IMG/VR virus record: IMGVR_UViG_3300041411_000402
Span: 1-37,998 of that record
Source: a virus
Reading direction: 5' to 3' (one strand)
DNA length: 37,998 nt
The notes under the pieces were generated by a model, which was given only the letters and a program-made list of their open reading frames with translations, was not told the DNA's origin and did not search any database. The position numbers were made by a program, and so were the translations under genes. Every line of letters begins with the position of its first letter. Positions within the stretch are counted from its first letter, which is position 1. Of this stretch, positions 15,595 through 23,904 are shown piece after piece.

Positions 15595-16407
15595 TTAATT
15601 GTTATTTAATTCAGTTAATTTTATCCAGGCATTACACGCCCAATCAATAAACAATGTTGCGCCATGATATATATGTTGAGTTAAAACCACTAAAAATAAA
15701 GCAAGGCTTAGCAAAAGAAAGATTATGATAAGAGATCTTGCAAAAGTTCTTGATTCTGAATACCTTCCAAAAATCTCATGAAACATTCCTTTATCAGCAT
15801 ATTCATCAATAACTAACTTGTTGTCTTTTCTGATGTAATGAGGGAATGATAGCTTGTAATTTACCCCACCATTTTCAAAATAAAAATCAGTTGTTCCCTC
15901 TTCAACGACAGGCTTTTTAAACCCTTTTTTACCTTTAGCTTCCTCGGTAATTTTAGTATCTATTGCAATTGCGTACTTTTTTATAAAAACCCTTTCTGTG
16001 AATTTGTTACGATCAATTTTATGTTTAAGGAGATGACATGCTTCCCAAGTCATCCATCTATAATCATGATTATATGTCAAATACTCTCCATAATCGTTAT
16101 ATTTTTTTATAAACGCTGGGCAAAATGCATAGTAAATCCCTAACGCGATAACAAAAAATAACGATGAAAGCCAAAGTAACTGCCAGCTAAATGGAAGCTC
16201 CGCGTTAATTGGGATTACTTGCCCGTCAAAGTTTAAATTTATTTGATCGGGAAGATTAGATAATGCAACTGCAATCATTGGAACTATTGAAAACCATAAT
16301 ACAAAATATCTGAAAATTGACACCTGAAAGAATGTTTTATATCTCTCCCAGCGCCAAACCTTATTTTTCATATATTGGAAAAATTCTTTGCAACGACCAT
16401 CACTCAT
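15595..16407 (-). CDS. Three-TM hypothetical protein, partner of the radical SAM gene
   Basis: 270 aa, unrecognised. There are hydrophobic segments at about residues 30-50, 74-98 and 224-246. The central region (about 100-222) is soluble and charged, with KKYNDYGEYLTYNHDYRW and FYFENGGVNYKLSFPHYI. It is aromatic-rich at the N-terminus. It starts 19 bases after S ends and is followed 19 bases later by the radical SAM gene, so the two are very likely one transcription unit. A membrane effector paired with an enzyme is one possible reading, but sequence alone gives no function. Confidence 0.8.
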   Translation of the reverse strand: MSDGRCKEFFQYMKNKVWRWERYKTFFQVSIFRYFVLWFSIVPMIAVALSNLPDQINLNFDGQVIPINAELPFSWQLLWLSSLFFVIALGIYYAFCPAFIKKYNDYGEYLTYNHDYRWMTWEACHLLKHKIDRNKFTERVFIKKYAIAIDTKITEEAKGKKGFKKPVVEEGTTDFYFENGGVNYKLSFPHYIRKDNKLVIDEYADKGMFHEIFGRYSESRTFARSLIIIFLLLSLALFLVVLTQHIYHGATLFIDWACNAWIKLTELNNN

Positions 16408-16426
16408 TCTTATTTCCTCAGGTTAT

Positions 16427-16888
16427 CTATTGTCCATCCCAAACTTCAACCACTATTCTCATTATATCTCCAAAAAATTTATCATCAATTCCTAATAGTG
16501 GGCGTGCTTCATAGCGTACATCTTTGCCGTTTCGCGACGGCTGATCCCGAAGCCCATAGTGATGCACCCGCACCAAGCGTTGAACCTTCCCGACGAACTC
16601 GACCAAAGCTTCATCCGAGGTCGCCCGTGCCTTCATATATTTCGCCGTGCGCAGTTTGGCGAACATCTCGCGCTTCACCCGGCCTTTCTTGCCGCGTATC
16701 GGCTGCTCTTTACGCGGCTTGAACGGCGTGCCGTCCGGTGCCTGTTGCTTTTTGATGTTCTGCTGCTGGCTGGCGCGCATCTTCTTCGCGATACTGCGCG
16801 CCATCTCTTTACGCGCCGGGGCTGACAGGCTGCTGATAAGCGCCTCCAGCCGGTCATTTACAAGCTGAAGCTCGCTCATGTCTGCCAC
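16427..16888 (-). CDS. S: Tail completion protein gpS
   Basis: 153 aa (P2 gpS 150 aa). Basic N-terminal half with LEALISSLSAPARKEMARSIAKKMRASQQQNI and the KQQAPDGTPFKPRK block of the P2 S family. The last about 26 codons become AT-rich right up to the cargo genes, suggesting that the C-terminus was rewritten when the cargo block was acquired. It overlaps R by 13 bases. Confidence 0.92.
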   Translation of the reverse strand: MADMSELQLVNDRLEALISSLSAPARKEMARSIAKKMRASQQQNIKKQQAPDGTPFKPRKEQPIRGKKGRVKREMFAKLRTAKYMKARATSDEALVEFVGKVQRLVRVHHYGLRDQPSRNGKDVRYEARPLLGIDDKFFGDIMRIVVEVWDGQ

Positions 16889-17343
16889 TCGCTGACCAAC
16901 TCGCCGTGAACATAAAGCTGCACCGGCCGCGCGTCATTCTCATGCAGTGAGTTCTCACCGACGTGCGTCACGTGCAGCCCGTCGTCGGCCTGCTTCACTA
17001 TCACGCGCTCGCTCAGCTGCAGCTCAATGCTGATATCGCTGGCCGTGTCGCTGATAACGTCTGCCTGGAAGGTAAAGCCCGTCCGGCGCTTTTCCTCGGT
17101 TGCCATAATGTCGGGTTCATTTGTACGCAGCCATGCCAGCAGCGGCACGATCAGCAGGTCGATGTTACCGGCGTAATCGGTAATGACCATGTTGAGCCGG
17201 TACTGGTATTCAAACGACAGCGAGCTGGCAAGCGTCGAGACGATGCGCCCGCTGTCGATAAACACGTTGAGCGCGTCAGGGTTTCGCTGCAGTTCCGGCA
17301 CGCTGTCGGTCAGTGCCTGACGCAGTTGTTGAGGTTTCAGCAT
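16876..17343 (-). CDS. R: Tail completion protein gpR
   Basis: 155 aa, the same length as P2 gpR. It begins MLKPQQLRQAL, the family start, so I use 17343 rather than the longer frame. Contains VFIDSGRIVSTLASSLSFEYQY and NIDLLIVPLLAWLRTNEPD motifs. It is needed for tail completion and head-tail joining in P2. It is overlapped at its 5' end by lysC. Confidence 0.92.
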   Translation of the reverse strand: MLKPQQLRQALTDSVPELQRNPDALNVFIDSGRIVSTLASSLSFEYQYRLNMVITDYAGNIDLLIVPLLAWLRTNEPDIMATEEKRRTGFTFQADVISDTASDISIELQLSERVIVKQADDGLHVTHVGENSLHENDARPVQLYVHGELVSEWQT

Positions 17344-17596
17344 CGTGTTGTTCCTGGCAGTCTTTGATGATTTCGACCTGCAACCCGCAGGCGGCGAGTG
17401 CGGCCTCAAGCTGGCGATTATCCGCCGCCAGATCGCCCGCCGTTTTAAGGCTGTTTCCCGGCACCGGGCAGCTTGTCACGCGAGGACACCCAATCCAGAT
17501 AATCTCTGGCACTGGCGAAGGCCGGACGGGCGTGCAGCCGGATAACATCGTCAGGCAGAGCAGCAGCAGACCAGTCACGCAGTATCGGATTCGCAT
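17276..17596 (-). CDS. lysC: Outer-membrane spanin lipoprotein LysC (Rz1-like)
   Basis: 106-aa frame with a lipoprotein signal ending in LSGC (lipobox), so acylation at Cys21 is expected, followed by a proline-rich segment (PVRPSPVPE). The gene lies out of frame across the 3' end of lysB (152-base overlap) and extends 68 bases into R, the nested Rz/Rz1 layout. With LysB it should form the spanin complex that disrupts the outer membrane at lysis. Confidence 0.85.
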   Translation of the reverse strand: MRIRYCVTGLLLLCLTMLSGCTPVRPSPVPEIIWIGCPRVTSCPVPGNSLKTAGDLAADNRQLEAALAACGLQVEIIKDCQEQHDAETSTTASGTDRQRAGTAAKP

Positions 17597-17867
17597 CGGT
17601 TTCTCTCTGTATGGTCATTTCACGGTTAAGCGCGGCCGTGCTGGCGCGCCCCTGCATCAGCCGCAGCTCGGCCTCGCGTTTCTGGCTGGCCCTTGCATCC
17701 GCATCCAGCCTGGCTATCGTTTTGTCGCGGCTCTCGATACCGGCCGACAGCGTGCCGATAATGCGCTGCGCGCTGGTCAGGTCGTCTTTTGCGACTTTCC
17801 ACTGCCAGCCGGTCATGCCCAGCGCCAGCAGCGCGACGGCCAGAAGCAGCGCTATCAGGCGCGTCAT
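17445..17867 (-). CDS. lysB: Inner-membrane spanin LysB (Rz-like)
   Basis: 140 aa (P2 LysB 141 aa). N-terminal membrane helix at about residues 3-22, followed by a long coiled coil (about 25-90: KVAKDDLTSAQRIIG, RLDADARASQKREAEL), typical of an i-spanin. It overlaps the endolysin gene by 4 bases and lysC out of frame. Confidence 0.9.
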   Translation of the reverse strand: MTRLIALLLAVALLALGMTGWQWKVAKDDLTSAQRIIGTLSAGIESRDKTIARLDADARASQKREAELRLMQGRASTAALNREMTIQRETDANPILRDWSAAALPDDVIRLHARPAFASARDYLDWVSSRDKLPGAGKQP

Positions 17868-18373
17868 GACACACCCCGCAGGCAGTAGGTTGTCTCATTC
17901 GCGCGGCGGTTCTCCAGCCCGTGATTTCTCACGCCCTTAACGAATATCCAGCGCCGCAGCTCGTTACAGGCATCACGCCAGTGCTGCAGCCGGATATACC
18001 GGGCAAAGGTCGAGGCGCAGGCTGCGCGCACGCCGACGTTAAACGCGAATGACACGGCCGTGTCATAGACCGGCTGCGGCATGTCGCTGCGCATACAGGC
18101 ATCGATCCCGCGCTCGACGCGCATTACGTCATACACCAGATTGACAGCCGCCTGCCGCTCGCTGACCTGGCTTTGTGACGTCACGCCTTCTGTGTGACCG
18201 ATGCCGTTCGTCCAGACTCCGGCGCTGCACTGATAAGGCGAGGTGCGGCACCCCTCGGCGTTGGCGATGAGCGCCAGTCCGGCCTCGGACGTTTTCAGGG
18301 TTTTGAACTGTGGCAGCAGCGCAGCAATTGCCAGCACGACCACCACGGCGCAGCGCTTAACGGTCTGGCTCAA
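17864..18373 (-). CDS. SAR endolysin (HP1 Lys/P1 Lyz-type lysozyme)
   Basis: 169 aa. The N-terminus (about residues 5-20) is a weakly hydrophobic signal-anchor-release helix. The catalytic E-x8-C-x5-T triad of T4-lysozyme-like SAR enzymes is present: E40, C49 and T55 within EGCRTSPYQC-SAGVWT. C-terminal GLENRRANE and the Cys before the end resemble the HP1 endolysin. It replaces the unrelated P2 gpK (lambda R type) in the same position. It cleaves peptidoglycan after membrane depolarisation by the holin (family knowledge). Confidence 0.88.
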   Translation of the reverse strand: MSQTVKRCAVVVVLAIAALLPQFKTLKTSEAGLALIANAEGCRTSPYQCSAGVWTNGIGHTEGVTSQSQVSERQAAVNLVYDVMRVERGIDACMRSDMPQPVYDTAVSFAFNVGVRAACASTFARYIRLQHWRDACNELRRWIFVKGVRNHGLENRRANETTYCLRGVS

Positions 18374-18575
18374 GGTTCACCCCCCGCAGGCGCTGCAGCT
18401 CGTAGGTTTTACGGCGGTAATGCCAGTTGATAAAGAACGTCGCGACGTTAGTAATGAGCGTGATAACGGCCACGCCCGAACCGACCATAAAGGCGATATC
18501 CTGTGGCGTATGACGCCCGAACCACATCAGGATGAGGCCAATCAGGTAGTTGATCACAGAGCTGATTTTTTCCAT
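18357..18575 (-). CDS. Holin, HP1/pinholin-like class
   Basis: 72 aa from the ATG at 18575 (GGGA ribosome site; a GTG 12 bases upstream is less likely). Two hydrophobic segments, about residues 8-20 and 28-48, then a basic tail with NWHYRRKTYEL. This is not homologous in appearance to P2 Y but resembles the small HP1-family holins that go with SAR endolysins. It overlaps the endolysin gene by 17 bases. Confidence 0.8.
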   Translation of the reverse strand: MEKISSVINYLIGLILMWFGRHTPQDIAFMVGSGVAVITLITNVATFFINWHYRRKTYELQRLRGVNLEPDR

Positions 18576-18577
18576 TT

Positions 18578-18781
18578 TTAGTCCCACAGGTTGACGGTTT
18601 CACCTGCTGAAGAGTCAGGCAGATCGGGCAGCGTTACCTCACAGCCGTGCGGCAGCACCGGCCCGCTTTCGGCGAGACCCGGATTAGCCGCATAAACCAG
18701 CTCGACGGCCTGCCCGGTGCGCCCGTAATAGCGCTGGCAGATTTCGTCAACGGTATCGCCCTGCTGCGCGTAAACGTTCAT
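18578..18781 (-). CDS. X: Tail protein gpX (LysM-like)
   Basis: 67 aa, equal to P2 gpX. A single LysM-like motif: QQGDTVDEICQRYYGRTGQ, then VYAANPGLAESGPVLPHG and VTLPDLP. It is part of the tail tip/hub region. Its start codon shares one base with the end of L. Confidence 0.93.
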   Translation of the reverse strand: MNVYAQQGDTVDEICQRYYGRTGQAVELVYAANPGLAESGPVLPHGCEVTLPDLPDSSAGETVNLWD

Positions 18782-19251
18782 CAGAGGAGATCCACAATGC
18801 AGCCAGGCTTACCAGCGATGCGGCTGATGTTGAATCGCGCATCGCGCCAGTACTCGTCGGCGCTCGCCTCGATTTCGCCCGCTTTTTTTGTGCCGCTGGC
18901 GTCATAGCCGCGATAGCGCTCAACGATGGTTGCGGCGGTCAGCGCGCTGACGGCGGCAAGGTAGGCCGTAACCTTTTCGCTCTCGCCGTCGAGCGATTCG
19001 GCAGGCACGTCGGCCAGCACCTTAAAGCCCGCCGCCATCTGCGCTGCGCGCCAGTCATACAGCTCGGCATTAACTTCTGAAATCGCCGTCTTCACGGCCA
19101 GGCGCAGGCGCTGCGCCGTGACCGTTCCCTCATAGCGCAGCGAATCGCGCATCTGCTGCAGGTCAACGTCAGGCCAGAAAAACGTATTCTTTACCGGCTG
19201 CTCGGCAGCGTCTGCCGGTCGCGGGGCGGGGATAACAACCGTGTTATTCAT
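18781..19251 (-). CDS. L: Head completion protein gpL
   Basis: 156 aa (P2 gpL 169 aa). The core VKNTFFWPDVDLQQMRDSLR, NAELYDWRAAQMAAGFKVLADVPA and ERYRGYDASG are diagnostic. The ATG at 19251 has an AAAGG ribosome site and directly precedes the conserved region; the longer frame adds an unlikely leader. It stabilises the packaged head as a connector adaptor. Confidence 0.92.
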   Translation of the reverse strand: MNNTVVIPAPRPADAAEQPVKNTFFWPDVDLQQMRDSLRYEGTVTAQRLRLAVKTAISEVNAELYDWRAAQMAAGFKVLADVPAESLDGESEKVTAYLAAVSALTAATIVERYRGYDASGTKKAGEIEASADEYWRDARFNISRIAGKPGCIVDLL

Positions 19252-19343
19252 AATCGGCCTTTGAAATAGGTGGGCGGTGGAGGAGGGTGCAGACACTGAA
19301 AGTGCGTTGCCGTCCTGCCGCCCGTGCGCGGGGTCGCGTTCGG

Positions 19344-20012
19344 TCAGCGGCTGGCGATGGCCTGCTTTTTCATCGCCGTTCCCAGCCGCTCAATGTCTTT
19401 TTTGACGCCGCAGCCGTCATGCAGCTGATGCGCCCTTACAAGGTGGGTCATCGCCTCCGAAGCCCTGCCCGCATCGCGAAGCACGTACCCGGTTATCTTG
19501 TGCAGCTTGGCGCGCACCTGATCGGGCATGTCTTCGGATTCCGTCATCGCAATGGTTGCCAGCAGCAGGTCAACATCGACCGGCGCTTTTGCCGTCCAGG
19601 CGCGCGTTGCCGCGCTGGCGACTTCCTCGGCCAGCAGGTAAGGCAGGCTGGCGCGCTTAAAGCCGTCTGGCGGCACAAGGCCATGCGTCAGCGCGTACCG
19701 GGCAATCTCAAGCGCGCCGGGCACGTCGCCCGCATCGAGCCGCCAGATCATGACGGTCATCAGCACGGCATCCTGTGCGCCTTTGCCTTTTTCCAGCACG
19801 CCCGCTACCCACGGCAGGTACTCCGGCAGCATCTGGCGCTTAAGCTCCGCCTTGCGCTCGTTAGAGTGCACTTTCTTCAGGCGGCGCTTATCGTCGTTCA
19901 GCTTGATGAGCATCTGCTCATAGCCGCTGGCGCAGCGCAGCGGGTTGTCGGCACTCTGCGAGGCTTCGATAGCCTGCTGGCGCATGCGGTGACGTCGGGC
20001 AGGGCTTAACAT
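19344..20012 (-). CDS. M: Terminase small subunit gpM
   Basis: 222 aa (P2 gpM 247 aa). Begins MLSPARRHRMR, with a central LPEYLPWVAGVLEKGKGAQDAVLMTVMIWRLD-type block. In P2 this endonuclease subunit recognises and cuts cos with gpP. It is preceded by N with a 3-base gap. Confidence 0.92.
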   Translation of the reverse strand: MLSPARRHRMRQQAIEASQSADNPLRCASGYEQMLIKLNDDKRRLKKVHSNERKAELKRQMLPEYLPWVAGVLEKGKGAQDAVLMTVMIWRLDAGDVPGALEIARYALTHGLVPPDGFKRASLPYLLAEEVASAATRAWTAKAPVDVDLLLATIAMTESEDMPDQVRAKLHKITGYVLRDAGRASEAMTHLVRAHQLHDGCGVKKDIERLGTAMKKQAIASR

Positions 20013-20015
20013 GCG

Positions 20016-21095
20016 TTACGCCTCCGGGGTTACTGCTGCCGGGGCTTCTGCAGCCGCGCTGAACTCACCGACTTCGATGTTTTCAACCAGGCAACCGGCC
20101 GCGTAATCCTCGATCACGTAGTCCTCGTTGATGGACTCATAGTTTTCGATGCGGTCGCGCTTCGGCACTTCGTCAATCAGGCGGCGATGCGTGCCTTCCT
20201 GCCAGTAAACCGACAGATTATCGAGGCGGGTGATCATCAGGGCGCTGGCCGGGAAGTAAGGTACGCGCACCGCTGGCAGGTTGCCGATTCGCTTCTGGCT
20301 GACGATAAGGTCGGCGGCCAGCTGCTCGGTGTTGGCTTGCGACTGGTTGACGATCGGGAAATACTTGTCAGCCAGCAGCTGACGGCCGCAGATCACAACC
20401 AGCTCCGGGTCTTCCTGATACCACGGCTCAATCAGGGTATTGGTGGCATCCATCACCAGCGCGTCGAGGTTGGCATAATCGCCGCCTTGGCCGACGCGGA
20501 TTTTCGCCGACACCACGGCACCGGTTTCGTCGGTGACTTTGCTCAGCACGCGCTCCGGCGCATGCTCGCGGTACTTCTGCAGCCAGCCCACGGCCACGTC
20601 CTGCAGCATGGGGAACTTCGCACGGTTCGAGGTTTTGGCGCGGGTCACGCCGTTGAAGCCGATCATGATGCGGTCAAGCGCCTGGCGCTTCACGATGGCG
20701 TCACGCAGGCGGGCCTGAAAATCTTCATAACGCGCCCACAGGTCGAGCGTGTTATAGCGGATATGAAAGTCATAGTTGACCTGCACACACTCATAGCCGT
20801 TAGAGTCCAGCGCAGCAAAATCAGCGGTTTCGCGCTCGTCGCCGCCTGCCGTGTCGGTCACGCTGGCAATCGAACCGGACACGCCGATCCCGATTTTCTC
20901 GCCCTTAATTTCGGACACCGGCACGATGTTGACGCGGGTCAGGAAGTCGGAAGACTCCTGCACGCGGCTCATCAGGGTCTGCGTGACCGACGGCTCAACG
21001 GTAAACTTTTTGTTCATGTCGTCGGTTTCGACGCCGTTCAGCTCGGCGAGGCGTGTCATGAACTGGTTAAACTTAAAGCGGGTATTCTTGCGCAT
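20016..21095 (-). CDS. N: Major capsid protein gpN
   Basis: 359 aa (P2 gpN 357 aa). HK97-fold capsid protein with MRKNTRFKFNQFMTRLAELNGV, FLTRVNIVPVSEIKGEKIG, and the C-terminal RRLIDEVPKRDRIENYESINEDYVIEDY, all close to P2. In P2 the N-terminus is cleaved by gpO during maturation. The last about 12 residues (alanine/proline-rich) are an extension. Confidence 0.95.
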   Translation of the reverse strand: MRKNTRFKFNQFMTRLAELNGVETDDMNKKFTVEPSVTQTLMSRVQESSDFLTRVNIVPVSEIKGEKIGIGVSGSIASVTDTAGGDERETADFAALDSNGYECVQVNYDFHIRYNTLDLWARYEDFQARLRDAIVKRQALDRIMIGFNGVTRAKTSNRAKFPMLQDVAVGWLQKYREHAPERVLSKVTDETGAVVSAKIRVGQGGDYANLDALVMDATNTLIEPWYQEDPELVVICGRQLLADKYFPIVNQSQANTEQLAADLIVSQKRIGNLPAVRVPYFPASALMITRLDNLSVYWQEGTHRRLIDEVPKRDRIENYESINEDYVIEDYAAGCLVENIEVGEFSAAAEAPAAVTPEA

Positions 21096-21147
21096 TGGCG
21101 TTCCTGTTTATCTCTGTGTTGGGTTTTAACGTTCAGGCAACGCCTGA

Positions 21148-21996
21148 TTAGCAGTCTGTCTGCGCGCCGGACTTCGGATCGCTGCCGGTTGCCGCCGGGC
21201 GGCGGGTAAAGCTGCCGTCGGTCTGCGAAAGCTGGCCCTGCAGCGCAGCGAAAGCGGCGCGGTCTTCCCCGGCCTGCTGTTCTATTGCCTCCAGACGTGC
21301 GGTGAAGGATTGCTCCAGCGCCGACAGCTCCTGCGTCTGGCTCTCCGCGTTCAGCTGCACCTGCTCGGCGACGGCCGTTACCGCCGCGCTGACGTCGGCG
21401 AACTGTTCGCCATCGGTTTTCTTTTTCGCGGAGAACATCGCCGAGATTCGCGCCAGCAGGGACGGTGACGACTCGGCCACCTCTTCAAACTCGATCACGG
21501 TTTCTTCGGCGGCGCTGAAAAGGTTGTCTTTATGCTGTTTGCGGGATTCCAGCGGGTTAGTGTTCGCCGAGGCGCTGAAGCTCAGGATTTCCGTGCCGAG
21601 GCTGGCCGGATTGTCGGTAACAGCCAGGCCGATTAGATATGCCTCACCGGTATCCGCGAACTTGGGGTTGTACTGAATTGAGGTATAGATTTTCTGGCGT
21701 GCTTTGGTCATAGCAACCAGCTCATCTGTTGGATCGATATCCCCGTATAGCGCCAGCTTGCCTTTTAGCGGCCCGTCAGCAATTTCTTCAATTGATAGCG
21801 CCACCACATCACCAAAACGGCGAAACGGGCTGTCAGGCGTGATGCCTTTGATGTGCTCAAGGTCAATTCGCGCCCCGTACATCGTCGGGTCATAGTTTTT
21901 CGCCATTTGCGCAATGTGCTCACGCGGAATTGCGCGGCCGTCAGTGGTTGCGCCTTCAACTGCGATACGAAAACGCTTGGCTTTGATTGCTGCCAT
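21148..21996 (-). CDS. O: Capsid scaffold/maturation protease gpO
   Basis: 282 aa (P2 gpO 284 aa). The N-terminal half is a herpesvirus-type serine protease with a visible triad D19, H48 (DLEHIKG) and probably S106 (IYTSIQYNP). The C-terminal half is a helical, Gln/Ala/Glu-rich scaffold. It directs prohead assembly and cleaves N, L and itself. It starts the O-N-M-L-X operon, divergent from P. Confidence 0.94.
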   Translation of the reverse strand: MAAIKAKRFRIAVEGATTDGRAIPREHIAQMAKNYDPTMYGARIDLEHIKGITPDSPFRRFGDVVALSIEEIADGPLKGKLALYGDIDPTDELVAMTKARQKIYTSIQYNPKFADTGEAYLIGLAVTDNPASLGTEILSFSASANTNPLESRKQHKDNLFSAAEETVIEFEEVAESSPSLLARISAMFSAKKKTDGEQFADVSAAVTAVAEQVQLNAESQTQELSALEQSFTARLEAIEQQAGEDRAAFAALQGQLSQTDGSFTRRPAATGSDPKSGAQTDC

Positions 21997-22140
21997 TAAT
22001 CAGGCTCCGGTCAGGTGTTGGGTCGGTTCCGGGCCAGTTTCCCCGTCGCCACCCAATCCCTCAACGAATGCCAGCCCGCTGATGCATCAGCAAACAGGGA
22101 CAGCAGGCGCGCCATTTTCGGCACCGGTAGCCTTGCCGTT
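21997..22140. promoter_or_regulatory. Divergent late promoter region (PO / PP)
   Basis: The 144 bases between the divergent genes O and P must hold the two Ogr-dependent late promoters by analogy with P2. A dyad-like pair TTGGGT (22018-22023) and ACCCAA (22049-22054) is visible, but I could not fit it to a TGT-N12-ACA Ogr site, so exact sites are not called. Confidence 0.5.
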
Positions 22141-23904
22141 ATGAACATGACACCGACAACCATCATCAGCGATCCGCGCCGTCAGGCCGCGCTGCTTTAC
22201 TGGCAGGGTTATTCCGTGCGCCAGATTGCGGAGACGCTCGGACAGAAAACGCCAACCGTGCAGAGCTGGAAACTGCGCGACGCGTGGGACAACGTTGCGC
22301 CCATCAGTCGCGTTGAATCCAGCATGGAGGCCCGGCTGATCCAGCTCATCATGAAAGAGGTAAAGGGGAATAGTGATTACAAAGAGATAGAAGCGCTCGG
22401 CCGTCAGATTGAGCGCCTTGCCCGCGTTGAGCGCTACCGCAGCAGCGGCAACGAGGCCGACCTAAACCCCAATGTGCGCAACCGCAACAAAGGCGAGCGC
22501 CAGCCGGTTGTTAAGAATGAGTTCAACGACGAACAGACAGACAAGCTGACCGGCGTGTTTATGGATAACTGCTTTGAGTATCAGCTCAACTGGCACCGTG
22601 CCGGGCTGACTCACCGCATCCGCAATATCCTTAAGTCGCGCCAGATTGGCGCAACGTTTTACTTTGCCCGCGAGGCGCTGATCGACGCGCTGACCACCGG
22701 GCGCAACCAGATTTTTCTTTCGGCCAGCAAGGCGCAGGCGCACGTCTTCAAAAACTACATCATCGACTTCGCCCGCCAGGCTGACGTTGACCTCAAAGGC
22801 GATCCCATCGTACTGCCGAACGGCGCGCGCCTGATATTCCTCGGCACCAACGTGCGCACCGCGCAGAGCTACACCGGCAACCTCTATCTGGATGAATATT
22901 TCTGGATCCCGAAATTCCAGGAGCTGCGCAAGGTTGCCAGCGGCATGTCGCTGCACAAAAAATGGCGCACGACGTATTTTTCCACGCCGTCGGCCCTGTC
23001 GCACAGCGCCTATCCGTTCTGGTCAGGCGAGCTGTTTAACAAGGGACGGCGCAGCAAAGATGATCGCATCGAGATAGACCTGTCGCATTCTCACCTGGCG
23101 AAGGGCGCGCTGTGCGGTGACGGCCAGTGGCGGCAGATTGTCACGGTTGAAGACGCGCTGACCGGCGGCTGCAACCTGTTCGACATTGACCAGCTGCAGC
23201 TTGAATACAGCCCGGCGGAATATCAGAACCTGCTGATGTGTGAGTTTGTAGACGACGAGGCGAGCGTGTTCCCGTTCGCCGAGCTGCAGAGCTGCATGAT
23301 CGACAGCCTGGAAGAGTGGGAAGATTTTAACCCGTACCTGCCGCGCCCGTTTGCATACCGGCCAGTCTGGATTGGCTATGACCCGTCACATACCGGCGAC
23401 AGCGCAGGCTGTGCGGTTATCGCGCCGCCGCTCGTAGCGGGCGGTAAATTTCGCGTGCTGGAACGTCACCAGTGGCGGGGCATGGACTTTGCCGCGCAGG
23501 CGAAATCTATCGAGGAATTAACGAAAAAATACACCGTGGAATATATCGGCGTGGACGCCACCGGCATTGGCCAGGGTGTTTTCCAGCTGGTACGCCAGTT
23601 TTACCCGGCCGCGCGCGAAATCAAATACTCACCGGAAGTGAAAACCGCAATGGTGCTGAAGGCGAAAGACACCATCAGCAGCGGGCGGCTTGAGTATGAC
23701 GCCGGGGCGACAGATATCACGCAGTCTTTTATGGCTATCCGCAAAACCATGACGGCCAGCGGCAACCGCTCAACCTACGAGGCGAGCCGCAGCGAAGAGG
23801 CCAGCCATGCTGACGTCGCCTGGGCAATCATGCACGCACTGTTAAACGAACCGCTTACCGCAGCCAGCGGCGGCGCTAATCCCTCAATTCTGGAATTTTA
23901 CTGA
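22141..23904 (+). CDS. P: Terminase large (ATPase) subunit gpP
   Basis: 587 aa (P2 gpP 590 aa). Order: N-terminal helix-turn-helix (about 12-45, YWQGYSVRQIAETLG), ATPase with Walker-A-like KSRQIGAT (165-172) and Walker B LYLDEYFW (248-255), then a C-terminal nuclease-like region with IGYDPSHTGDSA and VDATGIGQGVF. It packages DNA from cos. I chose the ATG at 22141, which gives the P2-like start; an upstream in-frame ATG at 22015 would overlap the divergent promoters. Confidence 0.94.
   Translation: MNMTPTTIISDPRRQAALLYWQGYSVRQIAETLGQKTPTVQSWKLRDAWDNVAPISRVESSMEARLIQLIMKEVKGNSDYKEIEALGRQIERLARVERYRSSGNEADLNPNVRNRNKGERQPVVKNEFNDEQTDKLTGVFMDNCFEYQLNWHRAGLTHRIRNILKSRQIGATFYFAREALIDALTTGRNQIFLSASKAQAHVFKNYIIDFARQADVDLKGDPIVLPNGARLIFLGTNVRTAQSYTGNLYLDEYFWIPKFQELRKVASGMSLHKKWRTTYFSTPSALSHSAYPFWSGELFNKGRRSKDDRIEIDLSHSHLAKGALCGDGQWRQIVTVEDALTGGCNLFDIDQLQLEYSPAEYQNLLMCEFVDDEASVFPFAELQSCMIDSLEEWEDFNPYLPRPFAYRPVWIGYDPSHTGDSAGCAVIAPPLVAGGKFRVLERHQWRGMDFAAQAKSIEELTKKYTVEYIGVDATGIGQGVFQLVRQFYPAAREIKYSPEVKTAMVLKAKDTISSGRLEYDAGATDITQSFMAIRKTMTASGNRSTYEASRSEEASHADVAWAIMHALLNEPLTAASGGANPSILEFY

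Noticed and set aside
20187-21209. 340-codon plus-strand ORF antisense to the capsid gene N
   Set aside because: Histidine/valine/glutamine-rich shadow of gene N; no family resemblance.
22018-22054. TTGGGT...ACCCAA dyad between O and P as an Ogr binding site
   Set aside because: Does not fit the TGT-N12-ACA spacing known for Ogr/Delta sites; kept only as part of the promoter-region note.
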